A stretch of 64,000 nucleotides of DNA from Chitinophaga sp. LS1 (GTDB lineage Bacteria; Bacteroidota; Bacteroidia; Chitinophagales; Chitinophagaceae): positions 1,860,001 to 1,924,000 of the forward strand of contig NZ_CP128362.1 of assembly GCF_034274695.1 (NCBI RefSeq), given 5' to 3'. A program made the position numbers and the translations under genes. Below are positions 42,757 through 51,113 of this stretch, piece by piece (position 1 is the stretch's first letter; every line of letters begins with the position of its first letter). The notes under the pieces were generated by a model. The model saw only the letters and a list, made by a program, of their open reading frames with translations. It did no database searches and was not told the origin of the DNA.

Positions 42757-43194
42757 ATGAACTGGGGACATAGCATCATCGTTGTATTCGTTCTTTTTGC
42801 CGCCGGTATGCTCACATTGGTTACCAAGAGTATGCATGCACATGTGGAAATGGTGAACAATGACTATTATGCGGAAGAGCTGAAATACCAACAGGTGATA
42901 GACGGACGTAAAGAAGCAGCATTACTTTCGGCACCGGTGAAGATCGATCAGGCCGGCGATCATATAGATGTGACTTTCCCTCCTGAAATGCAGGGAACAC
43001 CACTGAGTGGTAAGATCCTTTTTTACAAAGCTGCGGATTCCCGTCAGGACGTAACAGTTCCGCTCCGCGCTGGTGTAGAAGGTACTATGAGCATCAGCAA
43101 ACAGAAACTGAAAAAGGGTGATTACCAGGTTCAAATGGAATGGGATGCCAAGGGCAAACACTACGTCCAGGAAGAGAATATATCGGTGAACTAA
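42757..43194 (+). CDS. ccoH: FixH/CcoH-family protein
   Basis: A 145-residue protein from the ATG at 42757. One N-terminal helix (MNWGHSIIVVFVLFAAGMLTLV) is followed by YYAEELKYQQVIDGRKEA, the FixH signature, and a beta-rich domain. FixH/CcoH assists cbb3 assembly with the copper ATPase. It follows ccoG by 19 bp. Confidence 0.9.
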   Translation: MNWGHSIIVVFVLFAAGMLTLVTKSMHAHVEMVNNDYYAEELKYQQVIDGRKEAALLSAPVKIDQAGDHIDVTFPPEMQGTPLSGKILFYKAADSRQDVTVPLRAGVEGTMSISKQKLKKGDYQVQMEWDAKGKHYVQEENISVN

Positions 43195-43211
43195 TTTAAA
43201 CAGCACACAAT

Positions 43212-43925
43212 ATGTTCCTGACATTTCTTTATGCGCTTTCGCTGGGTTTTATAGGCAGTTTTCACTGCATAGGTATGTGCGGGCCGATAGCGCTTACTTT
43301 GCCGGTTCAGCACCTGGAAGGTACGCGCAGGCTGGGAGGCATATTACTGTACAATGCAGGACGTGTGAGCGCTTATACAGGCCTTGGCATCTTTTTCGGA
43401 TGGCTGGGCAGACAATTTTATCTCGGTGGCCTGCAGCAATGGCTTTCTATTACAGTAGGAGGGTTATTGCTGCTGGTCATTTTTTTTCAGTACGGATGGA
43501 AGTCCTTTCGTCTTCCTGCAATAGGAGGATTTTATACCAAAAGAATTAAATCGATCCTTGGCAACTTACTTCGTCAACGTCGTTTCAGTACACTTTATGC
43601 AATCGGTTTTTTCAACGGCTTACTGCCCTGTGGGTTGGTTTACTTCGCCATAGCAGGCGCGATAGCAACAGGTGCAACCTGGCAGGGAGCACTGTTCATG
43701 ACAGCTTTTGGAACGGGCACCTTACCGGCGATGGTAGCGGTAAGCTGGTTCACAGAGCTGATCAGTCTGCGCTTCCGTAACCGCATCAGACGTTTCATAC
43801 CCGTTATAGCCGGCATTATGGCCATCTTGCTGATCATGCGTGGCCTGAACCTGGGCATTCCGTATATCAGTCCGGTACTTTCTCCTCAGGAAGAGCGGGT
43901 TTCTTTACACTGTATTAAACCTTGA
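43212..43925 (+). CDS. SafE/DsbD-like membrane protein of the cco cluster
   Basis: A 237-residue protein with about six helices and two conserved Cys motifs, GFIGSFHCIGMCGPIAL and FFNGLLPCGLVYFAIAGA. This is the sulfite exporter TauE/SafE-labelled group that recurs beside cco genes. A role in copper or thiol handling for oxidase assembly fits the Cys motifs and position, but it is inferred. It ends 5 bp before the hemN start. Confidence 0.85.
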   Translation: MFLTFLYALSLGFIGSFHCIGMCGPIALTLPVQHLEGTRRLGGILLYNAGRVSAYTGLGIFFGWLGRQFYLGGLQQWLSITVGGLLLLVIFFQYGWKSFRLPAIGGFYTKRIKSILGNLLRQRRFSTLYAIGFFNGLLPCGLVYFAIAGAIATGATWQGALFMTAFGTGTLPAMVAVSWFTELISLRFRNRIRRFIPVIAGIMAILLIMRGLNLGIPYISPVLSPQEERVSLHCIKP

Positions 43926-43930
43926 CTACA

Positions 43931-45289
43931 ATGACTCTCATTCAGAAATATAATACCGCTGCACCACGGTACACCAGTTATCCCACCGTTCCCTACTGGG
44001 ATGAATCAACCTTTGATGCTACAAGATGGAAACAATCCCTGCAGGAGTCTTTTAAGGCGACCAACTCAACCGAGGGTATCAGCATTTACATACACCTTCC
44101 TTATTGCGAAAAATTGTGCACTTATTGTGGATGCAACAAGCATATAACCATCAATCATGGGGTAGAAAAGCCCTATATGGACGCTATCTTACGGGAGTGG
44201 GGCCTCTACCTTAAACTGTTTGAAAAACGCCCGAGAATCCGCGAAATTCACCTTGGAGGAGGTACGCCTACTTTCTTCAGCGCCGACAACCTGGCGCAAC
44301 TCATCATTGGTATTTATGAACATGCTGACCTGATCTCTGATGCGTCTCTGAGTTTTGAAGGGCATCCCAATAATACCACTGTGGCACATATGCAAACCCT
44401 GTACAATTTAGGGTTCAGACGTATGAGTCTGGGTATCCAGGATTTTGATCCAAAGGTGCAGGATATTATCAACCGTATACAACCTTTTGAAACGGTGGAG
44501 CGGGTTACGAACGAGGCCAGGGAGATTGGATTTACTTCCATCAACTATGACCTGGTGTATGGTTTGCCTTTACAAACGATGACAAGTGTACAGGATACCA
44601 TTAATAAGATTATCAATCTGGGTCCGGACAGGATTTCATTCTATAGCTATGCACACGTACCCTGGATCAAGGGAAATGGTCAGCGCAAATATTCTGAAAC
44701 AGACTTGCCTAAGGATGAAGAAAAACGCGCGCTGTACGAATTGGGTAAAACGATGTTTGCTGAAAATGGGTATACAGAGATAGGAATGGATCACTTTGCC
44801 CGTCCACATGATTCCCTGTACCGCTCAGCACAGGAGGGTACCCTGCACCGCAACTTTATGGGTTATACAGATCATCATACTTCACTGATGATTGGTTTAG
44901 GTGCATCATCTATCGGCGATAGCTGGTATGCTTATACACAAAACGAGAAGACGATCGATCGGTGGATGGAAAGGGTAAACAACGATGACTTTCCGGTAGT
45001 AAGAGGACATATTCTGAGTACCGAAGACCTGTTACTTCGCCGCCATATTCAGGCACTGATGTGCAATTTTGAAACTACCTGGAACAAGGCAGATGTGCAG
45101 TGTGATGCGATTGTAGAAGGTTTGCAAAGACTGCAGGAACTTGAAAAGGATGGGTTGGTTGCTGTAAAACCAAAGAAGGTTTTTGTAACAGAAAAAGGAC
45201 GTCCTTTTATCCGTAATATCTGTATGGCATTTGATGCTCGTTTATGGCGCAGACAACCACAATCACAGCTATTCAGTAGTGCTATCTAA
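43931..45289 (+). CDS. hemN: Oxygen-independent coproporphyrinogen III dehydrogenase HemN
   Basis: A 452-residue radical-SAM enzyme from the ATG at 43931. The cluster motif CEKLCTYCGC gives C59, C63 and C66. It starts TLIQKYNTAAPRYTSYPTVPYW and has EIHLGGGTPTFF, both typical of HemN. It converts coproporphyrinogen III to protoporphyrinogen IX without oxygen, making haem for the oxidase when oxygen is scarce. Last gene of the microaerobic block. Confidence 0.95.
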   Translation: MTLIQKYNTAAPRYTSYPTVPYWDESTFDATRWKQSLQESFKATNSTEGISIYIHLPYCEKLCTYCGCNKHITINHGVEKPYMDAILREWGLYLKLFEKRPRIREIHLGGGTPTFFSADNLAQLIIGIYEHADLISDASLSFEGHPNNTTVAHMQTLYNLGFRRMSLGIQDFDPKVQDIINRIQPFETVERVTNEAREIGFTSINYDLVYGLPLQTMTSVQDTINKIINLGPDRISFYSYAHVPWIKGNGQRKYSETDLPKDEEKRALYELGKTMFAENGYTEIGMDHFARPHDSLYRSAQEGTLHRNFMGYTDHHTSLMIGLGASSIGDSWYAYTQNEKTIDRWMERVNNDDFPVVRGHILSTEDLLLRRHIQALMCNFETTWNKADVQCDAIVEGLQRLQELEKDGLVAVKPKKVFVTEKGRPFIRNICMAFDARLWRRQPQSQLFSSAI

Positions 45290-45451
45290 ATCTTATTGAC
45301 TTCATTCTTATTGCTTTACGTTGAATGTGTATCCTGAGATTGGAATTTTTTCCAAAAAATGGAATAACCATGCTATGATAAATTATCACATAATTGTGAT
45401 AGCACTATCGGCTGAAATATTGATGAATAAAGGGTTTGAGTGAGCATAAAA

Positions 45452-45482
45452 AAAGTCTGACCGTTTTTTACAATCAGACTTT
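45452..45482. terminator. Possible terminator downstream of hemN
   Basis: AAAGTCTGA (45452-45460) pairs with TCAGACTTT (45474-45482) around a 13-nt loop, 160 bp past the hemN stop, with A-rich sequence before it and a weak T tract after it. It could act in either direction. Confidence 0.45.
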
Positions 45483-45695
45483 CTTGTTATGTGAATGGGT
45501 TAGTAAGTACAGGGAACAAAAATTCCCTACACAATATTAAAAAGAATTTTATCACAAAAGAAAAAAAATGCAAACTTTTTTATTCACACCACTAAAAAAA
45601 GTGTGGATAACAACAGTTAAAAAGCACAACTGAAAGATTTTTTGTGCCGGCAATCAAACCAAATTTACACAAACGATAATATCCCGATTCTCACC

Positions 45696-45703
45696 TACCT
45701 TTG
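45696..45703 (+). promoter_or_regulatory. -7 promoter box TACCTTTG of the lpxD-like gene
   Basis: Exact TAnnTTTG match 21 bp before the ATG. Confidence 0.55.
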
Positions 45704-45724
45704 TTGCACTAAACAGCAGAATAT

Positions 45725-46669
45725 ATGAAGTTCAATGCTCCAATACCGGTAACCGAAATCGCTGCATACATAGGCGCAGAGCTGGAAGGCAACGATCAGC
45801 AAATGGCAACCGGCATTAACGAAATACATAAGGTTACTCCGGGTGATATTTCATTTGTAGACTTTGAAAAGTACTATGATAAGTGTCTGCGTTCTGCAGC
45901 AACAATTATTATCATCAATAAAAAAGTTGACTGTCCTCCCGGTAAAACATTGCTTGTATTACCTGATCCGTTCAGTGCTTATGTTAAAATTGTGAAAAGG
46001 TTCCGTCCTTTTGAACCAGCGACCAAACCCATCAGCGATACTGCGGTAATAGGGAAGGACACTATCATTCAGCCAAATGTGTTCATCGGAAATCACGTTA
46101 CTATCGGCGAGAACTGTCTTATTCATCCCAACGTTACCATCTATGATCATACAGTAATTGGCAACAACGTAATCATTCATGCAGGTACCGTGATTGGCGC
46201 AGATGCATTCTACTTTAAGAAAAGAGCAGACAGGGAAGTGATGTATGATAAGATGGAAAGCTGCGGTCGCGTGATCATTGAAGACGATGTGGAAATCGGC
46301 GCTGGCTGTACCATTGACAAGGGTGTAAGTGGTGATACTATCATTGGTCGCGGTACTAAGTTTGACAACATGATTCATATCGGTCATGGTACCGTAATTG
46401 GTCGTAACTGTCTTTTTGCTGCACAGGTAGGAATCGGTGGTAAAGCACATATCGAAGACAATGTGATCCTCTGGGGTCAGGTAGGTGTATCCAAAGATCT
46501 GGTGATTGGTAAGGGAGCTGTGGTGCTGGCACAAAGTGGTGTACCAGCTTCACTGGAAGGAGGAAAAACGTACTTTGGTTCTCCGGTAGAAGATGCACGC
46601 ATGAAGATGAAAGAACTGGCATGGATCAAACGTATCCCTGAAATCTGGGAGAAATTAACGTCTAAATAA
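45725..46669 (+). CDS. LpxD-like UDP-acylglucosamine N-acyltransferase paralogue
   Basis: A 314-residue protein. An LpxD-type N-terminal domain (about 1-95, GDISFVDFEKYYDKCL) is followed by a left-handed beta-helix of hexapeptide repeats (about 105-265, such as IGKDTIIQPNVFIGNHVTIGE). The catalytic-type His region is HAGTVIGADAFYFKK and IHIGHG. Its size is slightly below true LpxD, and the lpxC/lpxA genes usually next to lpxD are absent, so this may be a second copy acting on another sugar nucleotide. Confidence 0.82.
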   Translation: MKFNAPIPVTEIAAYIGAELEGNDQQMATGINEIHKVTPGDISFVDFEKYYDKCLRSAATIIIINKKVDCPPGKTLLVLPDPFSAYVKIVKRFRPFEPATKPISDTAVIGKDTIIQPNVFIGNHVTIGENCLIHPNVTIYDHTVIGNNVIIHAGTVIGADAFYFKKRADREVMYDKMESCGRVIIEDDVEIGAGCTIDKGVSGDTIIGRGTKFDNMIHIGHGTVIGRNCLFAAQVGIGGKAHIEDNVILWGQVGVSKDLVIGKGAVVLAQSGVPASLEGGKTYFGSPVEDARMKMKELAWIKRIPEIWEKLTSK

Positions 46670-46680
46670 ACGCTTTTGTA

Positions 46681-46717
46681 AAATAGCTTCTGCCACCCTG
46701 CAGAAGCTATTTTTTTA
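46681..46717 (+). terminator. Terminator after the lpxD-like gene
   Basis: A 13-bp stem (AAATAGCTTCTGC with its complement) across a 6-nt loop, ending in T7, 11 bp past the stop. Confidence 0.9.
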
Positions 46718-46725
46718 TACATTTG
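46718..46725 (+). promoter_or_regulatory. -7 promoter box TACATTTG, apparently leaderless
   Basis: Exact TAnnTTTG match followed by only four bases (GAAC) before the ATG at 46730; same octamer and same spacing as the DUF4834 gene. Confidence 0.5.
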
Positions 46726-46729
46726 GAAC

Positions 46730-47392
46730 ATGCTTTTCCGAACATTGCTTCTCCTGTTTTCCACCCTGACTGCCGTAGCCCAGAAAGGGCTTACCGAAGT
46801 TCCTGTCACTATTAAAGACGGCTGGTTTACCGCCAAAACAATTTCCTTCGATAAGTATACCACAGGCGACCGTAAAAACGGTATCGATCAACCTGCTTCT
46901 TTCTCCTTCATAAAGAACCCCATTGACGCCTTCAATTTCCAGCTGCTATGTGATACCTGCAACACAGGGAGTAAGGCGCATATTCAGTCGCTATTTACCC
47001 CTCGCATCGCTTTCTCAGATCGTTCGTTACCATCCGTACTGGAACATGTTGAGGCTAACAATAAACTTACTTATATCGTCATCCAGGTTGCCGATTCTAC
47101 TTTGGGTACCTGGGAAATGATCCTCCGGAATATGACTTATCTGGACCTGAACGACAACAAACAGGCAGGCATACTCCGCTCTTCACTGGGAGAGTTCAAA
47201 GTCACTGCCAATAACCATTTTGGCATCGTAAATTCTTATGAAAATATCCGGTACGAATTTGTGTACCGGAAGAAGGTAGTGGCGGCAGTCATACCTGGTA
47301 ATAGTCCCCGGGTATGGTTAGACCTGAATAATTTAAAAGAGGAACAGCGCATTGTAGTTGCTGCAGCAATAGCGGCATTACTGCTTAGATGA
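46730..47392 (+). CDS. Secreted protein of unknown function
   Basis: A 220-residue protein with signal peptide MLFRTLLLLFSTLTAVAQ. The mature part is mixed alpha/beta with one Cys pair (LLCDTCNTG) that could form a disulfide or bind metal, and a hydrophobic C-terminus (RIVVAAAIAALLLR) that may be a short membrane helix. I recognise no family. Its last 15 bp overlap the convergent epimerase gene. Its own promoter and terminator-bounded start support expression. Confidence 0.65.
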   Translation: MLFRTLLLLFSTLTAVAQKGLTEVPVTIKDGWFTAKTISFDKYTTGDRKNGIDQPASFSFIKNPIDAFNFQLLCDTCNTGSKAHIQSLFTPRIAFSDRSLPSVLEHVEANNKLTYIVIQVADSTLGTWEMILRNMTYLDLNDNKQAGILRSSLGEFKVTANNHFGIVNSYENIRYEFVYRKKVVAAVIPGNSPRVWLDLNNLKEEQRIVVAAAIAALLLR

Positions 47393-48370
47393 GGACAGCA
47401 TCTTTTTCAGATATGCTTTACTCATACGGGCCACCGTTTCTTTCAGTGGTGTAAACGTAAAGTCCGGCAATACCTCCTTTATCTTCCCGTTATTGTAGTA
47501 TACTTTCAGTTGCGCAGTATGTGCAGTTTCTTTTGTTAACACGGCCTTTTTTCCGGTGATCTTACTCTTCAATGTTTCTATCCGCCATACTATCTCTGCC
47601 TGCCATGGTTTCACCAGTTTATGTGGCGGCTTTTTGCCCAGTTGTATCGCCATTTCTGTAAACAGATCTACATATCGCCAGTTGTCTGCGGAGATTACAA
47701 AACGTTGTCCGCTTACATTACTTTCCATCAGGCGTATCATCACTTCAGCCACGTCTTCCACATCTGTGAAACCAGTAATTCCTTCTGTATAATAAGGGAA
47801 TTCTTTCCAGGCATTTTTAATGAGCAGACCGGAACCATCTTCCCAGAAATCAGGGCCCAGGATAATCGATGGGTTTACGATGGCAGCAGGTAATCCTTCT
47901 GCAATACCTCTCCATACTTCCATCTCTGCCCTGTACTTACTCACGGCATATTGTGAATTGTGATGACTATCCTGCCATTCAGTATTTTCATCGATCATCT
48001 GCCCGGTCTTTGCACGCCCCAGGGCAGCTACGGAACTCACATGTACCAGTTTTTTCACGCCAGCATCCAGCGCCAGATTTACCACATTGGCAGTACCATC
48101 TATGTTCACTTTCATTATCTGCTCACGCGCTTCCGGGCGGAATGATACTACACCTGCACAGTGATAGACTTTTTCAACACCTTCCATGGCTTCTTCCAGT
48201 GCGACTACATCCAGTACATCACCTTTTATCCAGGTGATTTTGTCTGCAATTTCTTTGAGCTGTTCAGGAATTTCCTTGCGGTATAATGCCCTTACAGGTA
48301 CGCCTGTTTTCACCAGTTTTCGTAATAAATGACTGCCTAAAAATCCCGTTCCTCCTGTTACTAATATCAT
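47378..48370 (-). CDS. NAD-dependent epimerase/dehydratase (extended SDR)
   Basis: A 330-residue extended SDR: MILVTGGTGFLGSHLLRKL cofactor loop, VYHCAGVVSF, HVSSVAALG and the YAVSKYRAE Tyr/Lys pair, then NPSIILGP. It looks like the dihydroflavonol-reductase/3-beta-HSD-like branch; the substrate is not determined. It follows the acyl-CoA dehydrogenase gene on the same strand after 19 bp and may be co-transcribed. Confidence 0.85.
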   Translation of the reverse strand: MILVTGGTGFLGSHLLRKLVKTGVPVRALYRKEIPEQLKEIADKITWIKGDVLDVVALEEAMEGVEKVYHCAGVVSFRPEAREQIMKVNIDGTANVVNLALDAGVKKLVHVSSVAALGRAKTGQMIDENTEWQDSHHNSQYAVSKYRAEMEVWRGIAEGLPAAIVNPSIILGPDFWEDGSGLLIKNAWKEFPYYTEGITGFTDVEDVAEVMIRLMESNVSGQRFVISADNWRYVDLFTEMAIQLGKKPPHKLVKPWQAEIVWRIETLKSKITGKKAVLTKETAHTAQLKVYYNNGKIKEVLPDFTFTPLKETVARMSKAYLKKMLSSSKQ

Positions 48371-48389
48371 GTAATCTTGTTCCGTTTGT

Positions 48390-49250
48390 CTAAAGATAAT
48401 TATAAAACCCTTTCCCGGTTTTCTTTCCTAAATCACCGGCCTGCACACAGGTTATCTGTAATGGACTCGGCGTAAAACGGGGAGCCTTTGCAAATGCATC
48501 GTACAATGATTGCGTCACGGCAAGGTTTACATCGTTGCCGATCAGGTCCATCAGGGTAAAAGGTCCCATTCTGAAACCTGCACTTTCCAGCAGGCGATCT
48601 ATTGTTTTGTACGGTGCAATTCCTTCCGTTGCAACCTGCATGGCTTCTAAATAATAATGCCTGGCAACCCTGTTTACAATAAAGCCGGGAGTATCCCTGA
48701 CCTGTACCGGTGTTTTACCCATTTTAACTGCCAATGCATGCAACAGTTGTGCAACACTGTCCGTTGTTTTTTCACCACTCACAATCTCCACCAGTTTCAT
48801 TACCGGTGCGGGATTAAAAAAGTGCATGCCCGCTACCCGTTCAGGATGAGGCACCGCCGCTGCAATGGATGATATGGAGAGAGAAGAGGTGTTGGAAGCG
48901 AAGATCGTGTACTCATTATTCACAGCCGCTAATTCCCGAAATAATGCTGTTTTAATATCGATTTTTTCCACGATGGCCTCTATAATCACATCTGCCTTTA
49001 CATCGCCGGTATGTGCCGTAAAATGCAGGCGTTGCATGATCTGGACCGCCATCCCTTCCTTCAGTTTTCCTTTCTGCTCCAGGGTGGATAATTGACTACT
49101 GATCTGTTGTCTGGCTTTGTCCAGCATAGCTGGTTGTACATCGAACAATACTGTGTTGAAACCGCTGGCAGCGGCTACCTGTGCTATGCCGACGCCCATG
49201 GTGCCAGCCCCGCATACAGCGATCGTTTGCATTTGTTCCAGATGGATCAT
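48390..49250 (-). CDS. 3-hydroxyacyl-CoA (3-hydroxybutyryl-CoA) dehydrogenase
   Basis: A 286-residue protein from the ATG at 49250; an alternative ATG six codons later would give MQTIAVCGAGTMG. Rossmann motif GAGTMGVGIAQ, the catalytic His in GMHFFNPAPVMKLVEIV, and the C-terminal helical domain GFIVNRVARHYYLEAM ... GPFTLMDLIGNDVN. It oxidises 3-hydroxyacyl-CoA with NAD in fatty-acid or butyrate metabolism. No partner acyl-CoA genes are adjacent. Confidence 0.92.
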   Translation of the reverse strand: MIHLEQMQTIAVCGAGTMGVGIAQVAAASGFNTVLFDVQPAMLDKARQQISSQLSTLEQKGKLKEGMAVQIMQRLHFTAHTGDVKADVIIEAIVEKIDIKTALFRELAAVNNEYTIFASNTSSLSISSIAAAVPHPERVAGMHFFNPAPVMKLVEIVSGEKTTDSVAQLLHALAVKMGKTPVQVRDTPGFIVNRVARHYYLEAMQVATEGIAPYKTIDRLLESAGFRMGPFTLMDLIGNDVNLAVTQSLYDAFAKAPRFTPSPLQITCVQAGDLGKKTGKGFYNYL

Positions 49251-49266
49251 CTTCGTCTTTTGGGGG

Positions 49267-49325
49267 TAAAAAAGAAAAACAGGAGAAAAGGCGTATGGAT
49301 AATTCAATTGCGCGCTTTTCTCCTG
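49267..49325 (-). terminator. Terminator after pheS
   Basis: An 11-bp stem (49315-49325 with 49280-49290, CAGGAGAAAAG and its complement) with a large loop, followed on the minus strand by a T-rich tract, 30 bp past the pheS stop. Confidence 0.75.
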
Positions 49326-49354
49326 CTTGTAAATATATTCAAATATGCTTGTTG

Positions 49355-50383
49355 CTAGACTGCTCCTTCAAATTGTTCCAGGAATCGAACATCATTTTCT
49401 GAGAATAACCGCAGATCCTTAATCTGGTATTTCAGCATAGTAATACGTTCTATACCCATACCGAAGGCAAAACCAGTGTATTTTTCAGGATCGATACCAC
49501 AGTTCTCCAACACCTTCGGATGCACCATACCACAACCCAGGATTTCTACCCAACCGGTATGCTTACATACGTTACAACCCTTACCACCACAGATGTGGCA
49601 GGAAATATCCATTTCTGCACTGGGTTCAGTGAACGGGAAGTAGGAAGGACGGAAGCGGATACGGATATCTTCGCCAAACAGCTCTTTTACGAAGTGATAG
49701 AGCGTTTGTTTCAGATCAGCGAAAGAAACGTTTTCATCAATGTACAATCCTTCTACCTGGTGGAAGAAGCAGTGTGCACGGGCGGAAATAGTTTCATTGC
49801 GGTATACACGTCCGGGACAGATGATACGGATAGGCAGCTCACCTTTTTCCATTGCCCTTACCTGTACGGAAGAAGTATGGGTGCGCAGCAACCAGTCCGG
49901 TGCCTTGCTGATGTAGAAAGTATCCTGCATATCCCTGGCCGGGTGATTTTCCGGCAGGTTCAGTGCGGTAAAGTTATGCCAGTCATCTTCTATTTCAGGC
50001 CCTTCTGCAATCGCAAAACCCAGGCGTTCAAATATGCTGATGATGTTATTTCTTACTATGCTGATAGGATGACGGGTACCCAGGCGGTGAGGTTCCGCAG
50101 GCAGGGTAAAGTCCGCATCGGTAGCGGCAGCACCGGCACCATCTTTCAGGTGTTCAAATTGCGCATAGCGCTCTTCTACGAATTGCTTAAACCCGTTGAG
50201 CAGTAAACCGAATTCTCTTTTCTGCTCTTTGGGCACGTTCGCCATTTCTCCGGATATAGCTTTTACAATCCCTTTGGTACCAAGGAATTTGATGCGGAAT
50301 GCTTCCAGGTCGGCAGCTGTGGCCGGTTCAAATGCCTGGATTTCCTGTTTGTAGGCAGCTATTTGCTGTTCTATGTGATCCAT
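49355..50383 (-). CDS. pheS: Phenylalanine-tRNA ligase alpha subunit
   Basis: A 342-residue class II synthetase subunit. An N-terminal coiled coil (about 1-85) precedes the catalytic core: motif 2 region RTHTSSVQVRAME ... RVYRNETISARAHCFFHQVEGL, and motif 3 FAFGMGIERITMLKYQI. A Cys-rich insertion (CHICGGKGCNVCKHTGW) may bind zinc, a feature of some bacterial PheS proteins. pheT is not adjacent. Confidence 0.96.
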   Translation of the reverse strand: MDHIEQQIAAYKQEIQAFEPATAADLEAFRIKFLGTKGIVKAISGEMANVPKEQKREFGLLLNGFKQFVEERYAQFEHLKDGAGAAATDADFTLPAEPHRLGTRHPISIVRNNIISIFERLGFAIAEGPEIEDDWHNFTALNLPENHPARDMQDTFYISKAPDWLLRTHTSSVQVRAMEKGELPIRIICPGRVYRNETISARAHCFFHQVEGLYIDENVSFADLKQTLYHFVKELFGEDIRIRFRPSYFPFTEPSAEMDISCHICGGKGCNVCKHTGWVEILGCGMVHPKVLENCGIDPEKYTGFAFGMGIERITMLKYQIKDLRLFSENDVRFLEQFEGAV

Positions 50384-50407
50384 AAGACAGCAAAGATAAT
50401 GATATAC

Positions 50408-51097
50408 TCAGAAAATTAATTTATAACCCACGCCCCGGATGTTGACAATTTGTACCCTTGGGTCATCTTTGAGGTAGCGGCGCAATTTGGTGATGAAAAC
50501 GTCCATGCTGCGGGCGTTGAAAAAGCTGTCGTCGCCCCACAAATCCAGCAGTATACTCTTCCTTTCTATTACCTGGTTCAAATTTTCTGACAGGCGCCGC
50601 AGTATCTCAGCTTCCCGGTGGGAGAGGAAAGCAGTTTCATGATTGCGGGTCAGGGTTTGCTTGGTGTAGTTGAAGTGGTACTGGCCAATCTGGATTACAT
50701 CGGCACCAGAAGCCTCCTGCGCCGCTGGCTGATCATTGAACCGCTGCAGCAAAGCTTTGATCCTTACAATCAGCTCATCCATACTGAATGGCTTTTTCAG
50801 ATAGTCATTGCCTCCCAGTTCAAATCCTTTTACCACATCCGCAGTCTGGGATTTGGCTGTGAGAAAGATAATCGGGGTCACTTTGTCCTGTTTCCTGATT
50901 TCTGTAGTAACGGTGAAGCCGTCCATGTTTGGCATCATGATATCCAGCACCACCACATCTGGTTTGTGCTGATGGTACAAATCCAGTCCTTCCTTTCCGT
51001 CAGTCGCGTAGAGCATTTCAAAGCCACGCATTTCCAGACTATCTTTTACGATTTGTCCCAGTTGCCATTCGTCTTCTATCAATAATACTTTAGCCAT
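50408..51097 (-). CDS. OmpR-family response regulator of the GLPGLI/barrel module
   Basis: A 229-residue protein from the ATG at 51097. Receiver with Asp52 (VVVLDIMMPNMDG) and FLTAKSQ ... YLKKPFSMDEL; winged helix from about 135 (LSHREAEILRRLSENLNQVIERK ... MDVFITKLRRYLKDD ... IRGVGYKLIF). It lies 16 bp after its kinase. Its probable targets are the 24-bp direct repeats in the divergent intergenic region at 52592-52676. Confidence 0.92.
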   Translation of the reverse strand: MAKVLLIEDEWQLGQIVKDSLEMRGFEMLYATDGKEGLDLYHQHKPDVVVLDIMMPNMDGFTVTTEIRKQDKVTPIIFLTAKSQTADVVKGFELGGNDYLKKPFSMDELIVRIKALLQRFNDQPAAQEASGADVIQIGQYHFNYTKQTLTRNHETAFLSHREAEILRRLSENLNQVIERKSILLDLWGDDSFFNARSMDVFITKLRRYLKDDPRVQIVNIRGVGYKLIF

Positions 51098-51113
51098 AGT
51101 TACAGATTTAATC

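Larger units (their letters stand above)
45290..45724. other. 435-bp gene-free region rich in inverted repeats, with DnaA-box matches
   Basis: No gene is seen. Inverted repeats: TTGGAA/TTCCAA at 45340-45355; overlapping dyads TGATAA-A-TTATCA (45376-45388) and TATCACA-TAAT-TGTGATA (45384-45401); a 9-bp stem at 45452-45482; and AGGGAA/TTCCCT at 45510-45527. A perfect DnaA box, TGTGGATAA (TTATCCACA on the other strand), is at 45602-45610. TTATTCACA, fitting TTATNCACA, is at 45580-45588 in opposite orientation. The surroundings are very A/T-rich. The lpxD-like promoter lies at the right edge. Confidence 0.6.

Noticed and set aside
45290..45724. Calling the gap an origin of replication
   Set aside because: Only two good DnaA boxes are present and no dnaA, dnaN or GC-skew evidence is available in the window.
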